This document shows, one piece after another, positions 1 to 10,925 of a stretch of 64,000 nt of DNA (its first letter is position 1; each line of letters begins with the position of its first letter). A model generated the notes under the pieces. That model searched no databases, had not been told where the DNA came from, and saw only the letters and a program-made list of their open reading frames with translations. The stretch is taken from contig JBAOKB010000008.1 of assembly GCA_037044905.1 (NCBI GenBank), positions 1-64,000 on the forward strand, in the 5' to 3' direction. The position numbers were made by a program, and so were the translations under genes. The DNA is from Hortaea werneckii. Taxonomy: Eukaryota; Ascomycota; Dothideomycetes; Mycosphaerellales; Teratosphaeriaceae.

Positions 1-282
1 ATGCAGGTCATGGCGTGCAGGCAGCCGTCGAGATCGACAATCCTGACATTTCATAAATCCCACAAGCTTGGATCAGAGAAGAACACAGCATCGCAACAAC
101 GGAAGACCGAAATCTCGACCCAATTATCGCCAATCATCCAAGCCCTTGAGAATTCAACGACAAAGCAGGCACGAGCGATAGAACTTCTTGAGCAGTTGGT
201 GAGCTCTGCACGATCGGAGGAGAAATTGATCGAGCAAGTAGTATCTCATTTTGCTAGCGCAGTGGACAGCGGACCCCCTTAG
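1..282 (+). CDS. 3' end of an unidentified gene (partial)
   Basis: An open frame enters from the left edge and stops at TAG (280-282). The last 60 or so residues look protein-like: polar with alternating hydrophobics, and the segment ARAIELLEQLVSSA followed by EEKLIEQVVSHFA could form amphipathic helices. The first 15 codons are less convincing. A second frame reads AGHGVQAAVEIDNPDIS and then stops, so an exon boundary may lie inside the first 50 bases. No domain is recognisable and the true start is outside the window. I regard this as the C-terminal exon of a gene on +, function unknown. Confidence 0.35.
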   Translation: MQVMACRQPSRSTILTFHKSHKLGSEKNTASQQRKTEISTQLSPIIQALENSTTKQARAIELLEQLVSSARSEEKLIEQVVSHFASAVDSGPP

Positions 283-755
283 AATAATGACCGTGGATAT
301 TCGCTTTGATTTTTTTGCAATAATAACGATAGTATCTATGTATGCGGAGACTCAGAGATAATCTGCACTGTACTTTGCACATAAGGCGACGAGAATTCCC
401 CTTGCTTCCTGTGTAGTCGCAATTAAGGTGCCAAATAGCAGCCTAACACTATTTGGACCTCTCCCAAATCACCAGTTATTTTTGTTGAAAACGGTAGCCA
501 CGTGGGTGCGTGTATGGAGGTCATCTGCTTCTGCGGCTTACAGGCTACCTGCTACTTTCAATACTATTACTCTCATCGCCAATTACAGCCGTTGTGGATC
601 AGTGCGGCTGCTGACAACCTGAAGTCCATGTATGGGTGTACTTCTACGGCTGTTACTCAAGTACAGGACATTTATCAAGCCTGGGCCAGTCTCATACACG
701 GATGCGACAACCTTTCTGATGTTCCGGCGCTCATTTTAACCCGATTTCTATCAAT
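283..755. other. Intergenic; 5' region of the antiporter gene
   Basis: No coding sequence that I can support. It contains the 3' flank of the partial gene and the presumed promoter and leader of the K+/H+ antiporter. Short open frames here have no protein-like composition. No clear TATA box. Confidence 0.5.
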
Positions 756-3401
756 ATGGCGACCATCACAGTCACAGCGACAAATGTAGTCACAACAACA
801 TTAAGCTCTGCCTCAGCAACTAGCACGCTCAAAGCACCCTCCCAAGGCGGCATCCTCGATGGCGAGAACCCGACCAAATACGACAGCAAGAACCCCATCA
901 TCCTCTTCATCATCCAAGCCGGCATCATCCTAATCTTCTGCCGGCTACTCCACTGGCCTCTATCCAAGCTCCGCCAGCCGCGAGTCATCGCCGAAGTCAT
1001 CGGCGGCATCCTCTTAGGCCCTTCGGTCATGGGTCGTATCCCGGGGTTCACGAGCGCCATCTTCCCACCCGTTGCCATGGACAACCTCGCACTCGTCGCG
1101 AACATCGGTTTAGTACTTTTCCTGTTCCTGGTCGGCCTAGAAGTCGACCTGCGATACTTCGCCAGCAACTGGAAAGTCGCCTTGAGCGTGGGGCTCGCTG
1201 GCATGGCGCTGCCTTTCGGACTCGGCTGCGCGATTTCCTGGGGTCTGTATAACGAGTTCAGGACGGAAGCGAATACGGCTCCCATCGGTTTTGGGATCTA
1301 TTCGCTCTTTATAGGTATCGCGATGAGTATCACGGCTTTCCCTGTCCTGTGCCGCATCCTTACGGAGCTGAAGCTGCTTAGCACACCAGTCGGCATTATT
1401 GTCCTGTCGGCGGGCGCTGGGAACGATGTTGTGGGCTGGATATTGTTGGCTCTTTGCGTCGCCCTGGTCAATGCTGGATCTGGTCTTACGGCCTTGTGGG
1501 TGCTCCTAACCTGCGTGGGTTACGTGCTGGTCCTGTTCTTCGTTGTCCGGCCGCTTTTCATAAAACTGCTGCGCCGGACCCATTCGCTTCAGGACGGTCC
1601 TTCACAATCTATGATCGCACTCACGCTGCTTATTGCGCTTACCTCGGCCTTCTTCACCGGCGTCATTGGGGTGCATCCCATCTTCGGCGCCTTTCTTGCA
1701 GGCCTCATCTGCCCACATGAAGGCGGGTTCGCGATCAAGGTTACTGAGAAAGTTGAGGACTTGGTGTCAACACTGTTTCTACCGCTATACTTCGCTCTTT
1801 CCGGCTTGCAGACAAATCTTGGGCTTCTCGACAATGGTATCACCTGGGCCTATGTCATCGGCGTCATCTCTGTAGCATTTTTTGCAAAGTTCGGTGGAGG
1901 TGCATTGGCAGCGCGACTCAACGGCTTCGTGTGGCGTGAAAGCTGCACGATTGGTGTCCTTATGTCTTGCAAAGGCCTGGTGGAGTTGATCGTGTTGAAC
2001 ATTGGGCGGAATGCAGACATCCTGAGCGAGCGGACTTTTACGATATTTGTCGTCATGGCTCTTGTCACCACGTTTTCAACGACTCCCTTGACTGCGCTTC
2101 TCTATCCACCATGGTATCAGCGCAAGTTAGAGTCCTGGAAGCGCGGTGAGATTGCTTGGAACACCGGACTCCCTCTTCTTGATGGCACATCGGACGGCGA
2201 CGGCGTATCTCTGCAAAAGCTGGAGTCAACCAAGATGCAAAGTCTACTGATCTACCTTCGACTTGACAGCATGCCGACCTTGCTCGCTCTTGTCTCTCTT
2301 TTCGGCAGCCGAGCTGACAGTCACAGTACACCAAAGAAGCATCCGGCTTTGGAAAGAGAATCTCCGGCCACAGAAGCTATGTCTGCCACGCTTTCCGAGA
2401 GCAAGCGTTCCACTCAGGTACATGGAGTCCGCCTCGTAGAGCTCACTGAGCGTGGCTCGTCAGTGATGAAGGTGACTGAGGTCGACGAGTACAGTCTCTT
2501 TGATCCTGTGCTCAATGCTTTCAGAGTCCTTGGACAGGTATACAATCTTGCTGTCTCAGGCGAGGTGGCAGTCATTCCCGAGAGCACTTATGCCGAGACG
2601 CTGGTCAACAAAGCAGTGGAAGAATCCTCAAATCTGCTGCTCCTACCTTGGAGCGAAACGGGCAGCATCAGCGAATCCCAAACTATCTCTTCAGACAGTG
2701 TGCAGAATAAGCTGGCTAGCGACGCATATGCCGGTTTCATCAGCCAAGCTCTGGAACTTGCACAGTGCAACATTGCCGTGTTCATCAACAAAGGCTTCAG
2801 TGGCACATTAAAGCAGCGGCCTTCAGCGCTGAAGCGTTCTATGAGCGCGCTTAGCCTGCGGAGTCACCGTGAACATTCTACCGCCGTGAAAACTGATCGG
2901 AGTCATCACGTCTTTTTGCCCTTTTTGGGCGGCCCTGATGGAAGAGTAGCCCTCAGACTGGTTCTACAGCTGGCAGAGAACGCCGAAGTGACGGCTACAA
3001 TCGTCCACTTCAAACACGCTGGCAGTGGGGCTCAAGAAGCAGATCAGACAGAGCATACGTCGTTCGAGCCAAAGACTGACAACACATCACCCTCGCAGGC
3101 GCACACGACGAGCCCCGAAGATGACGATTCGGCCTTCTTCGCGACTATGCAGCGCTCACTCGCTGATGCACTGCAGTCTAAAGTCATGTTCAGAACGACA
3201 AGCGCAGAGAGGCCAACGGAAGCCATCATTTCGACGGCCGAGCAAGAGGTTGGCTCTAATCCAAAGAACGCGGGTGACATTGTAGTTGTGGCACGTGGTG
3301 AAGGGAACGGAGGAACGTGTCTTGGTGCGATTGCGGACGCCGTTGTTTCCAGCAATGTTAAGGCAAGCTTGCTTGTTGTGCAAGCCCGTGTGAGTGATTG
3401 A
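756..3401 (+). CDS. KHA1: K+/H+ antiporter of the CPA2 family (Kha1-like)
   Basis: Single-exon gene for an 881-residue membrane protein, matching the size of yeast Kha1 (873). After a Ser/Thr-rich N-terminus, residues about 48-460 form a run of roughly 12 membrane helices with CPA2 hallmarks: GGILLGPSVMGR, LFLFLVGLEVD, and GAGNDVVGW, where Asn223-Asp224 is the ND pair typical of ion-binding sites in this exchanger family. The remaining 420 residues are hydrophilic and include a universal-stress-like region near the end (DIVVVARGEGN...LLVVQARV). The family exchanges K+ (or Na+) for H+ across endomembranes, Golgi-like in yeast, and supports K+ homeostasis and alkaline pH tolerance. The ATG at 756 gives a short tail before helix 1, as in orthologues. 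The C-terminal tail is probably regulatory (inference). Confidence 0.92.
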   Translation: MATITVTATNVVTTTLSSASATSTLKAPSQGGILDGENPTKYDSKNPIILFIIQAGIILIFCRLLHWPLSKLRQPRVIAEVIGGILLGPSVMGRIPGFTSAIFPPVAMDNLALVANIGLVLFLFLVGLEVDLRYFASNWKVALSVGLAGMALPFGLGCAISWGLYNEFRTEANTAPIGFGIYSLFIGIAMSITAFPVLCRILTELKLLSTPVGIIVLSAGAGNDVVGWILLALCVALVNAGSGLTALWVLLTCVGYVLVLFFVVRPLFIKLLRRTHSLQDGPSQSMIALTLLIALTSAFFTGVIGVHPIFGAFLAGLICPHEGGFAIKVTEKVEDLVSTLFLPLYFALSGLQTNLGLLDNGITWAYVIGVISVAFFAKFGGGALAARLNGFVWRESCTIGVLMSCKGLVELIVLNIGRNADILSERTFTIFVVMALVTTFSTTPLTALLYPPWYQRKLESWKRGEIAWNTGLPLLDGTSDGDGVSLQKLESTKMQSLLIYLRLDSMPTLLALVSLFGSRADSHSTPKKHPALERESPATEAMSATLSESKRSTQVHGVRLVELTERGSSVMKVTEVDEYSLFDPVLNAFRVLGQVYNLAVSGEVAVIPESTYAETLVNKAVEESSNLLLLPWSETGSISESQTISSDSVQNKLASDAYAGFISQALELAQCNIAVFINKGFSGTLKQRPSALKRSMSALSLRSHREHSTAVKTDRSHHVFLPFLGGPDGRVALRLVLQLAENAEVTATIVHFKHAGSGAQEADQTEHTSFEPKTDNTSPSQAHTTSPEDDDSAFFATMQRSLADALQSKVMFRTTSAERPTEAIISTAEQEVGSNPKNAGDIVVVARGEGNGGTCLGAIADAVVSSNVKASLLVVQARVSD

Positions 3402-4876
3402 GACACTGTCACACAGGCTGCAGCTTTATGAAGTCATGATATTCATTATGGTCCGCAAAGAACGATTCCTATTGCCCGGCTGAACGACTCAATAGGATGA
3501 GCATCCGTTATCAGAAAGGTAGGTGCAGTTGTTTCAGATATGCGAGGGGAGTCTGAAACACTGCGCGGTGCGTTGGTGAATTTGCGGTAGAGTCATGCCA
3601 AAGGCACATGTCAGCACCGGACGCATGTGAAAGTCGTTCGGTGCCCAGCCAGCTGGAGGCGCGTCAGCCGCCAGTCGTACCTCCGTACCCTTTACCTTTG
3701 AAAAATACTCCGGCTCGGATGTAAGTAAGCGAAGTGTGCCTATTGCGATCGGTCGTCCCGCCCGGTCGGTCGGATGAGGAGAGGCGTCCGTTTCGGCGCC
3801 GTAGTCGCCGTCGCTGCGCCTCCCGTCTACGTACCTACCTAGGTACCTAGTAGGTATGTTTCCAGATGTAGAAATTGAAGAGTCTCGATGGGCCCCATGA
3901 TCCAGCCGTCCCTACCAATGAGGGATCCGCTGGAAGTGATACAGTTGTCATCCGGGGAGCCTGACACACAGCTGCAGATGATTGGTCTTATCGCCTTCGT
4001 CGCATTTGGGCACTCTTTGAGCATGCCTACCTTTTCGTCGCCATCACACCGGTCTGTATTGCGTGGGAAACAGAGCTGGGTCAGAGGGTCATCCTGTCAT
4101 GGACAGAAAAGCCCGGACTCCATCCGCGTCATGTGCAGGCCAGCACCTTGCGGTCATACTGCAACATGCAGCCTATGTGCAGCCCTCTTTGGCCAATGAG
4201 AAAGCGATCGCATCCAGGCATGTGCACCGTGCCTGAAATTTTCTCCAGGCATGTGAATGGGAGACATGATGTCGCGTATCGATGCAGCAGTGCAGAGAGG
4301 CGAACGGATGTAGCTGTGACCGTAGATGGCATACCCCCCATGGATGACTAGGCATTCCCGCCATCCATGGATCCCATCCTTCTGCACTCATATTCCTTGA
4401 CGTCTCATTTGATCCCTATTCCTGGCGCGGCGTCATCGCTGTGCAGGCCTCAGCTTCTGAGACATCCTTCCTCCTGCACCTTACCCACCTGTAGCGTCGT
4501 ATACGGCGCTGACCAGCCCAAATATTCGCTGACCGCAAGCTCTCGGCCTGGCTATTATAATGTTACATATTTGGACGAGCGAGGTAATTCACAGTCGGAG
4601 GAAGAAGACTGGTACACTCCGCATGATAGCGCCACCCTAACTCCGTCATAGTTGACTAGCGCATTACGGCAATCCCATGATCAATGATCACGGGTAGCGG
4701 TCAGTCTTTTAGCCATGTAGTTTCCCCAATAGCCGGCCTGAAATAATGACACTGACCGACGGCAGTTGTTCATTCCGCCCTTTGATCTTTGAGCGCATCC
4801 CAACAATACACAACTCCGTCCGCTTGCGCTTCGGTCCTGCCGCTCAGGACACGCAGCGAATGGACCGGGTACCTGC
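3402..4876. other. Intergenic, 1.5 kb; promoter of the patatin gene
   Basis: No gene found. It holds a TACCTAGG-type palindrome (separate entry) and a TATA-like TATTATAA at 4553-4560, about 320 bp upstream of the chosen lipase start. Short open frames on both strands around 4130-4390 overlap one another and look random. Confidence 0.5.
3831..3857. repeat. Imperfect palindrome of TACCTA/TAGGTA units
   Basis: A 27-bp stretch made of GTACCTA, CCTAGGTACC and TAGTAGGTA blocks, nearly self-complementary. The same core occurs at 19584-19593 and 55898-55907, always between genes. Confidence 0.6.
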
Positions 4877-7360
4877 ATGGACTCGATATACAGCTCGACA
4901 CGGTGCCATGGCGGCGGAAGAACTGAGAATGGATGGGTAGACAAAGGGCCGAACAAAAGATTGAGGCAGTCAAGGAGCGATATCTCCATACTACAGCCAG
5001 TCACCCGACTGGCTCGTGGCCCACTTTGTACGCTCGGGTCAATCGCTGAGAGCCTTGGGCTCACGGCGGAACATGCCAGAACCCAGCTGCATTACTCTTA
5101 CGGCCAAGATGAGAGGGCACAGCAGCTCGTGCGCTTGCGGACAGCGAAGACCGCAGAGGAGTGGAGGGCCGCAGCGCTAGAGCTAGACCGGCTGGAGGGA
5201 TGCGACAAATGGAAGGAGGTCGACGAGACTGAGGAGGAGGAATACGACCCCAAGCTCATCCGGACAAGACTACAGCGGCTGCAAGATGCACTCGAACGAG
5301 GAGACATCGAGGATATGCGCTTTCTGATCCGCACTGCTCTTACGAGGGACCTCGGGGGCATGGGGAATGTGCGCCTCTACCGGCACTGTCACATTGGCAC
5401 CAAGTCGTTAATTGAAAAGTATATTGAAACGGTATCGCTCGCGATCGATGCTGTTGTCGAGACGTCTGGACTGGAACCGCGACTGGTGGGCGAGCTTATG
5501 AAGCAGACGAGACAAGCATTTGGGCGGAGCGCGCTCCTTCTTTCCGGTGGCGGCACGCTTGGTATGAATCATATCGGCGTGGTCAAGGCGCTTTTTGAAG
5601 CGCGTGTATTGCCACGCATCATCTCTGGAGCATCAGCGGGTAGTATTGTCTGTTCCGTGCTGTGCACGAAGACAGACGAGGAAATGCCGGCAGTTCTGGA
5701 AGAGTTTGCTGAGAGCGATCTGGGTGTGTTTGAGAAAATTGATGAGCCTGCCAAGTTGACGACGGCAATCAAGCGCTTGCTCACTAAAGGAGTCATCTAT
5801 GATATCGGCAACCTCAAACGTGTCATGCGCGGCTTACTTGGCGATTTGACCTTCTTGGAGGCCTACAACCGCACACAACGCATACTGAGCATTTGTGTCT
5901 CGAGCGCTAGTGCTTTCGAGGCGCCAAGGCTGCTTAACTATGTTACCGCGCCTGACGTTGTGATCTGGTCGGCTGTGGCAGCTTCGTGCTCGGTACCCTT
6001 GGTCTTCAACCCGACAGACATACTAGCCAAGGATCGAAGTACCGGAATGGTCGACAAATGGGACGAGGAAGGAGGCCGATGGATAGATGGGTCTGTCGAC
6101 AACGACCTTCCGATGACAAGACTGGCAGAGATGCTTAATGTCAATCACTTCATTGTCTCGCAAGTCAACCCTCATGTCGTCCCATTCCTCTCCAAGGAGG
6201 AAGATGAGCTTGCCACGGACGCCTCTCGTTCCAGTCCTTCATTCGTACCTGGCCCTGGATGGATGAGCACCATGGCGAATCTAGCGAAAGGCGAGGCTCT
6301 ACACAGATTACACGTCATGTCTGAGCTAGGTTTATGGCCGACAATGACGACGAAGATACGTTCTGTGCTCGGACAACGATACGCTGGAGACATCACGATC
6401 CTTCCCGAGATTTCGTACACTCAATTTCCCTACATTTTGTCCAACCCAACAAAAGACTTCATGGAACAGGCGCTTTTCAACGGCGAGCGCGCAACCTGGC
6501 CCAAGATCAGCCGAATCAGAAACCATCTAGCGATCGAGCTCAAGCTTGATGAGGCTGTGCGCAAGATGACCCGCAAGATTGCTTTCAGCTCCAGTCAGGT
6601 CGACTTGAGGATGAACCAATTCCAGCGGTCACCAACAGCTGCTCGCACGGGAAAGAAGCTTTCGCGGCATGGCAGCAAAGGGAGCTACCAGAGTGCTACA
6701 AGCACGATTGTCCCGCGGCAATCTTCAGGCAGGCAATCTGTCCATCGACCCATCAAGTCGATGTTCGAGCCGGCAGTTCATACCCCGAAATCGCCGCATC
6801 TCAAAGTCCCAGGGCCTAGCAATTCAGATTACTTTTCCTCTGCGGACGACAGCCTCTCGCCCAGGTCCACGACACCGACGCCGCAGTCAGACGCAGACGA
6901 TCCTTATCACGATTCCGAATCTCCTCCATCAACATCGCCAAACGCGAACGTAGAACTGTGGTCGCACCAAAGACAAAGGACTTTCGTTCCATTTGCATCT
7001 CAACCGACCACGCCTAGCATACCCTACAGGTCCTTCGCCGCATCGACATCAGGTTCGCCCGCCAGCCCGCGGACGCCAACCCAAACCACGCCCTCCTTAG
7101 CAATGACATCAGGTCCCGAGCGAAGGCCAAGCTCACCCGAGCTCCGCTATAAGAAGCTATTCCACGGGCGCGTGAGCCCGATGCCTACCATAAGGTCACA
7201 AGCTGGTACACCCGAACCGGTGGAACCTAAACAGTCTCGCTCGTCAAGGAGGTTTAGTAAGCTGGGTTTGAATATCGATCTTACAGGTGGGAAAGGGAAG
7301 TCAGAGAGACGGAAACGAAGTCTGAGTACTGGATTGTCCGGATTGAAGCCGCCTGAATAG
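4877..7360 (+). CDS. DUF3336-patatin lipase/phospholipase (Tgl3/4/5-like)
   Basis: 827 residues in one exon. Residues about 75-190 match the DUF3336 region that precedes patatin in fungal triacylglycerol lipases (RTAKTAEEWRAAALELDRLEG, then LIRTALTRDLGGMGNVRLY). The patatin domain follows, with the oxyanion glycine loop LLLSGGGTLGMNH, the nucleophile elbow GASAGS (Ser253) and the DGS motif with Asp404, so the Ser-Asp dyad is intact. Relatives hydrolyse triacylglycerol or lysophospholipid on lipid droplets. Residues about 590-827 are Ser/Pro-rich and probably disordered, ending in a basic patch. No clear membrane helix is seen in the first 60 residues, whereas some relatives have one. The N-terminus is the weakest part: the start may lie elsewhere or a short upstream exon may exist. 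Confidence 0.88.
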   Translation: MDSIYSSTRCHGGGRTENGWVDKGPNKRLRQSRSDISILQPVTRLARGPLCTLGSIAESLGLTAEHARTQLHYSYGQDERAQQLVRLRTAKTAEEWRAAALELDRLEGCDKWKEVDETEEEEYDPKLIRTRLQRLQDALERGDIEDMRFLIRTALTRDLGGMGNVRLYRHCHIGTKSLIEKYIETVSLAIDAVVETSGLEPRLVGELMKQTRQAFGRSALLLSGGGTLGMNHIGVVKALFEARVLPRIISGASAGSIVCSVLCTKTDEEMPAVLEEFAESDLGVFEKIDEPAKLTTAIKRLLTKGVIYDIGNLKRVMRGLLGDLTFLEAYNRTQRILSICVSSASAFEAPRLLNYVTAPDVVIWSAVAASCSVPLVFNPTDILAKDRSTGMVDKWDEEGGRWIDGSVDNDLPMTRLAEMLNVNHFIVSQVNPHVVPFLSKEEDELATDASRSSPSFVPGPGWMSTMANLAKGEALHRLHVMSELGLWPTMTTKIRSVLGQRYAGDITILPEISYTQFPYILSNPTKDFMEQALFNGERATWPKISRIRNHLAIELKLDEAVRKMTRKIAFSSSQVDLRMNQFQRSPTAARTGKKLSRHGSKGSYQSATSTIVPRQSSGRQSVHRPIKSMFEPAVHTPKSPHLKVPGPSNSDYFSSADDSLSPRSTTPTPQSDADDPYHDSESPPSTSPNANVELWSHQRQRTFVPFASQPTTPSIPYRSFAASTSGSPASPRTPTQTTPSLAMTSGPERRPSSPELRYKKLFHGRVSPMPTIRSQAGTPEPVEPKQSRSSRRFSKLGLNIDLTGGKGKSERRKRSLSTGLSGLKPPE

Positions 7361-7697
7361 TGGTGGAAAAGGAAGGAAGGGTGGGTGGGATTTTGGACCG
7401 CACCGTCGTGAATTCATCTATTTTGTAGAAATTTTGATACCATGAAATCGTTTGTGCCATCGTCATTGTTTTTGAAGGAAATATAGACAAGACACATTGA
7501 GGTATCCTTACTCTTCTAATGTGAGGGTGCTGGGTAAGGCAGCGCGTTGTCGAGCTCTACCTTGTACCTGCCGGTTTGGGGTTAGCTTGTGATAGGATCA
7601 CGAGATAAGATCAGCCAGCGCATTATTTATTCCCATCAATACGCTGTTCCCCTTTGTACATGTATCGGGCCTGGAGAACCCCAAAGCCATCAACATT
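7361..7697. other. Short intergenic region between two + genes
   Basis: 337 bp with the lipase 3' flank and the presumed promoter of the amidohydrolase. An AT-rich TATTTATTCCC lies about 75 bp before its ATG. Nothing else evident. Confidence 0.5.
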
Positions 7698-10643
7698 ATG
7701 GAGAAGGACGACTTACCGCGCTACAGTACATCCGACGAGTACGCTGCACTAAGACAGCGTAGACAATGGCGGAAGCGCATCTTGAGACTTGCCATTCTGG
7801 TCGCCTTCGGCTTCGCTCTCTTCCAATGGAGCTCCGACACAAACAACCCCAAGTCTACAAGCGATCAAGAACTACTTTCGAAAGAAAAACTTAATGCCGA
7901 CTATGCCACCTGCTCGAAGCTCAGACATACGCCCCAGGACCCTAGTGGCCCGCGCGAAGCCAATGCTCGTTGGCAAAGGACTCAGAAGCCGGTGCTCATC
8001 CATAATGCTACAGTCTGGACAGGCGAAGCTGTAGCTAGCTCTCCGTCGCAAGATGCAAGCGCAGACCAAACTTACACCTGGATTCACGCAGACGTGTACT
8101 TGGAAAAGGGCCTTATCCAGCGAGTCGAGCCCGGTATATCGCCGAGCTCTCTAGCAGCAGATTATGAGACGTGGGATGCTAAGGGAAGGCTTTTGACGGC
8201 TGGGATTGTCGATATGCATTCCCACGCTGGGGTGGATACTTTGCCCGAATTGGTACGTCTCCCAAACCAGCTATGCGAAAACTACTTATATTCCCACCAA
8301 ATCTCAACAATTGCATAGGTCGGAAGTTCAGATGACAACGAGCTTTCAAGTGATACGACCCCCTACGTGAGGAGTCTAGATGCTTTCAACCCTCTGGATC
8401 ACCAGCTGGAAGTGATTAAGTCTGGAGGTGTCACAACTTCACTTATCCTTCCCGGATCGGGAAACAATATCGGAGGCGAAGCCTATGTGATCAAGCACGC
8501 CATCGGACCATCTAATGGGCGTCCTGAGATAAGCGCAGAGGACATGCTTGCAGATCTTGACCAGAACTGGCGGTACATGAAATGTGCTTGCGGTGAAAAT
8601 GCCAAACGAGTATATGGTGAGGTTGGGAGGGACTATGGACCGTTCAGCCGGATGGGAGAAGCCTATTACTTCCGACACGCCTTTGAACAAGCGAGAAACC
8701 TCGTCAGAGCCCAAGATGACTGGTGTGATGCCGCCGATCGACTCGGCGCAGAGAACATGCCCGAATACCTTCCCGCGCCACTCGAATGGGAAACCCTCGT
8801 GGCCGCGCTCCGCGGCCAAGTCATGGTTAACACCCACTGCTACACCATCCCCGACCTCGAAGCCTTCGTGCGCCATACCAACGAGTTCAATTTCTCCGTC
8901 CGCGCTTTCCACCACGCGCACCAGACCTATCTCGTTCCTGAGATTCTAAAGCGCGCGTATGGAGACCGTCCGCCTGCTGCGGCACTGTTCGCGGATAATA
9001 TGTATTACAAGGCCGAAGCGTATGTTGGTTCTGAGCAAGCGGGGAAGATCCTATATGAGAATGGAATTACGCCGGTGTATGTCTCCGACAACCCTGTGTT
9101 GAATGCTCAGCATGTCCTTTTCGAAGCTGCGAAGGCTTTTAAGAATGGGTTGCCCTATCATGTTGCGCTCGCGGGAGTTACTTCAGCTTCGGCGGAGCTG
9201 CTAGGGCTGGGAGAAAGGATTGGGAAGGTGAAGCCCGGGTTTGATGCTGATGTCGTGGTTTGGGACTCCGATCCACTTTCTGTGGGCGCGGCACCGCTGC
9301 AAGTCTGGATTGATGGGACGCCGCAGTTTGAAAAGCCCGTGGAATTGAAGAAACCTGATGCCGGTCCGATGGAAGCGCAAGTTCACCACAATGATACGCT
9401 GGAAGCAGCGACCACAACCAGAGACATACTTCTCCGAGGCGTCTCATCCGTTGTGCTCCCAGAGTTGAAACGTCAACTGTCTTCGACGATGCAGGAGACC
9501 GACTCAGTACTCATCAGAAACAGTCAAATAATCTGCGCAGGTCAATGCGAAGATAAAATAGCAACCATCGATCCCAAACCCCTCACTATCCACCTTCGAA
9601 ACGGCCACATCCGGACACCACTTACAGCAGTGGGCAGCTTCCTAGGGCTCGTGGAAATCGCAGCAGAGGAAGATACCCAAGACGGATCGAACGACGACTC
9701 GACCTTTTCCGCCGCCCTAGACGGCCTCTCCATGCAAGGCAAAAGTCTAGCCGCCGCATACTCCCACGGCGTGACACGAGCCATTTCCGCTCCTGCGTCG
9801 AGCGGAGAGGGTCGAAAGGGCGTGAGTGTAGGTTTCCGCACAGGCGCGAAGCATTCTCTAGAGGAAGGAGCGGTCTGGGAGGATGAGGTAGCGGTGCATT
9901 ATACGCTTACTCTAGGTGCGAAGACGGAGAAGACGCCTAGTCTGTCGAGCGCGGTTGATGCGCTTAGGAGGAAGCTTTTGAAGGCTCTTAAGGCCGGGGA
10001 GAAAGATGAGGGCAGTTTGTCTTTAGAGGATGCGAAGCTGAAGCAAGTCGTGAAGGGAGAAATGCCACTCGTTCTGGACGTGCATAGCGCGGATACCATC
10101 GCTTCGTTACTGCGGATGAAGATAGACATCGAATCGGCTATGCGCCGGGAGACCGACTCAGCCAACCGAACGCTCCGCCTGATCCTCTTCGGAGGCGCGG
10201 AGTCGCATCTCCTCGCCGAAGAACTAGCAACGGCGAACGTCAGCGTCATCCTGGCCCCTCTACTCCCATACTCGGAGACGTGGGAACAACGCCGCTCGCT
10301 AACCGGCGCACCGCTTACGAACTGCACGACGGTCGATGTGCTCCATGCCGCAGGCGTGCAAGTTGCCATTTCCACCAAAGAGGATTGGGAGACGAGGGAC
10401 CTGGGGCTGATGGCTGGCATCGCTCGCGCGAATAGCGATGGCAAGATCGGCGAAGACGAGGCGTGGTCGATGGTGTCATCGAACATTTATGCCATGCTAG
10501 GTCTGGACTCTCGGGGACTTGGCAGTAGTGGTGCTGCTGCCGGGGACACAGAGTTCGTAGTCTACGACGGCAACCCGCTTGAGATCGATAGCCGCGTGAG
10601 AGTTGTAGCGGACGGGAGAGGCGAGGTGACCGTCTGGACCTGA
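7698..10643 (+). CDS. Membrane-anchored two-module amidohydrolase
   Basis: Two exons, 7698-8252 and 8319-10643, joined by a 66-nt intron (GTACGT..CATAG, phase 0), give 959 residues. A hydrophobic segment near residues 31-50 after RKR predicts a type II membrane anchor. Residues about 90-560 form an amidohydrolase-superfamily barrel: metal motif MHSHAG (His174, His176), further His in NTHCYT and FHHAHQ, Asp in YVSDNPV, and the closing signature GFDADVVVWDSDPL. The second half, residues about 585-959, resembles the same fold again (LRLILFGGAESHLLAEEL, GVQVAISTKEDW, EFVVYDGNPLEI) but has no HxH at the expected place, so it is probably a degenerate second module. Substrate unknown; relatives include imidazolonepropionase-like and dipeptidase-like enzymes. 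Confidence 0.85.
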
Positions 10644-10884
10644 TGCTGCGTATAGGACGGCGTGTAGGCTGGCTGACAGAGCGCTTTGCCCATCGCCCAG
10701 TCTCGACACCTCTGCACATCATTTAGAGAAGCCCAAACCCTCTGGTATCAGAGAACCCAATTGAATGTCGTTTGTAAAAGGACCGATGCCCTTCTTCCCG
10801 CCCTCTTTCTTCCTTCTCTCTTTCCTTCACTTCGGCTTTTTCTGCTCCCGCTTTTTCTTTTCTTTCTTCTTCTTTTTTTTTTTG

Positions 10885-10925
<41 letters not shown>

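Noticed and set aside
731..1285. Antisense open frame of 184 codons under the antiporter start
   Set aside because: Mirror of a strong coding region; Met/Arg/Ser-rich composition and no family features.
9899..10486. Antisense open frame of 195 codons in the amidohydrolase
   Set aside because: Ser/Arg-rich shadow of the coding strand; the sense protein has clear domain signatures.
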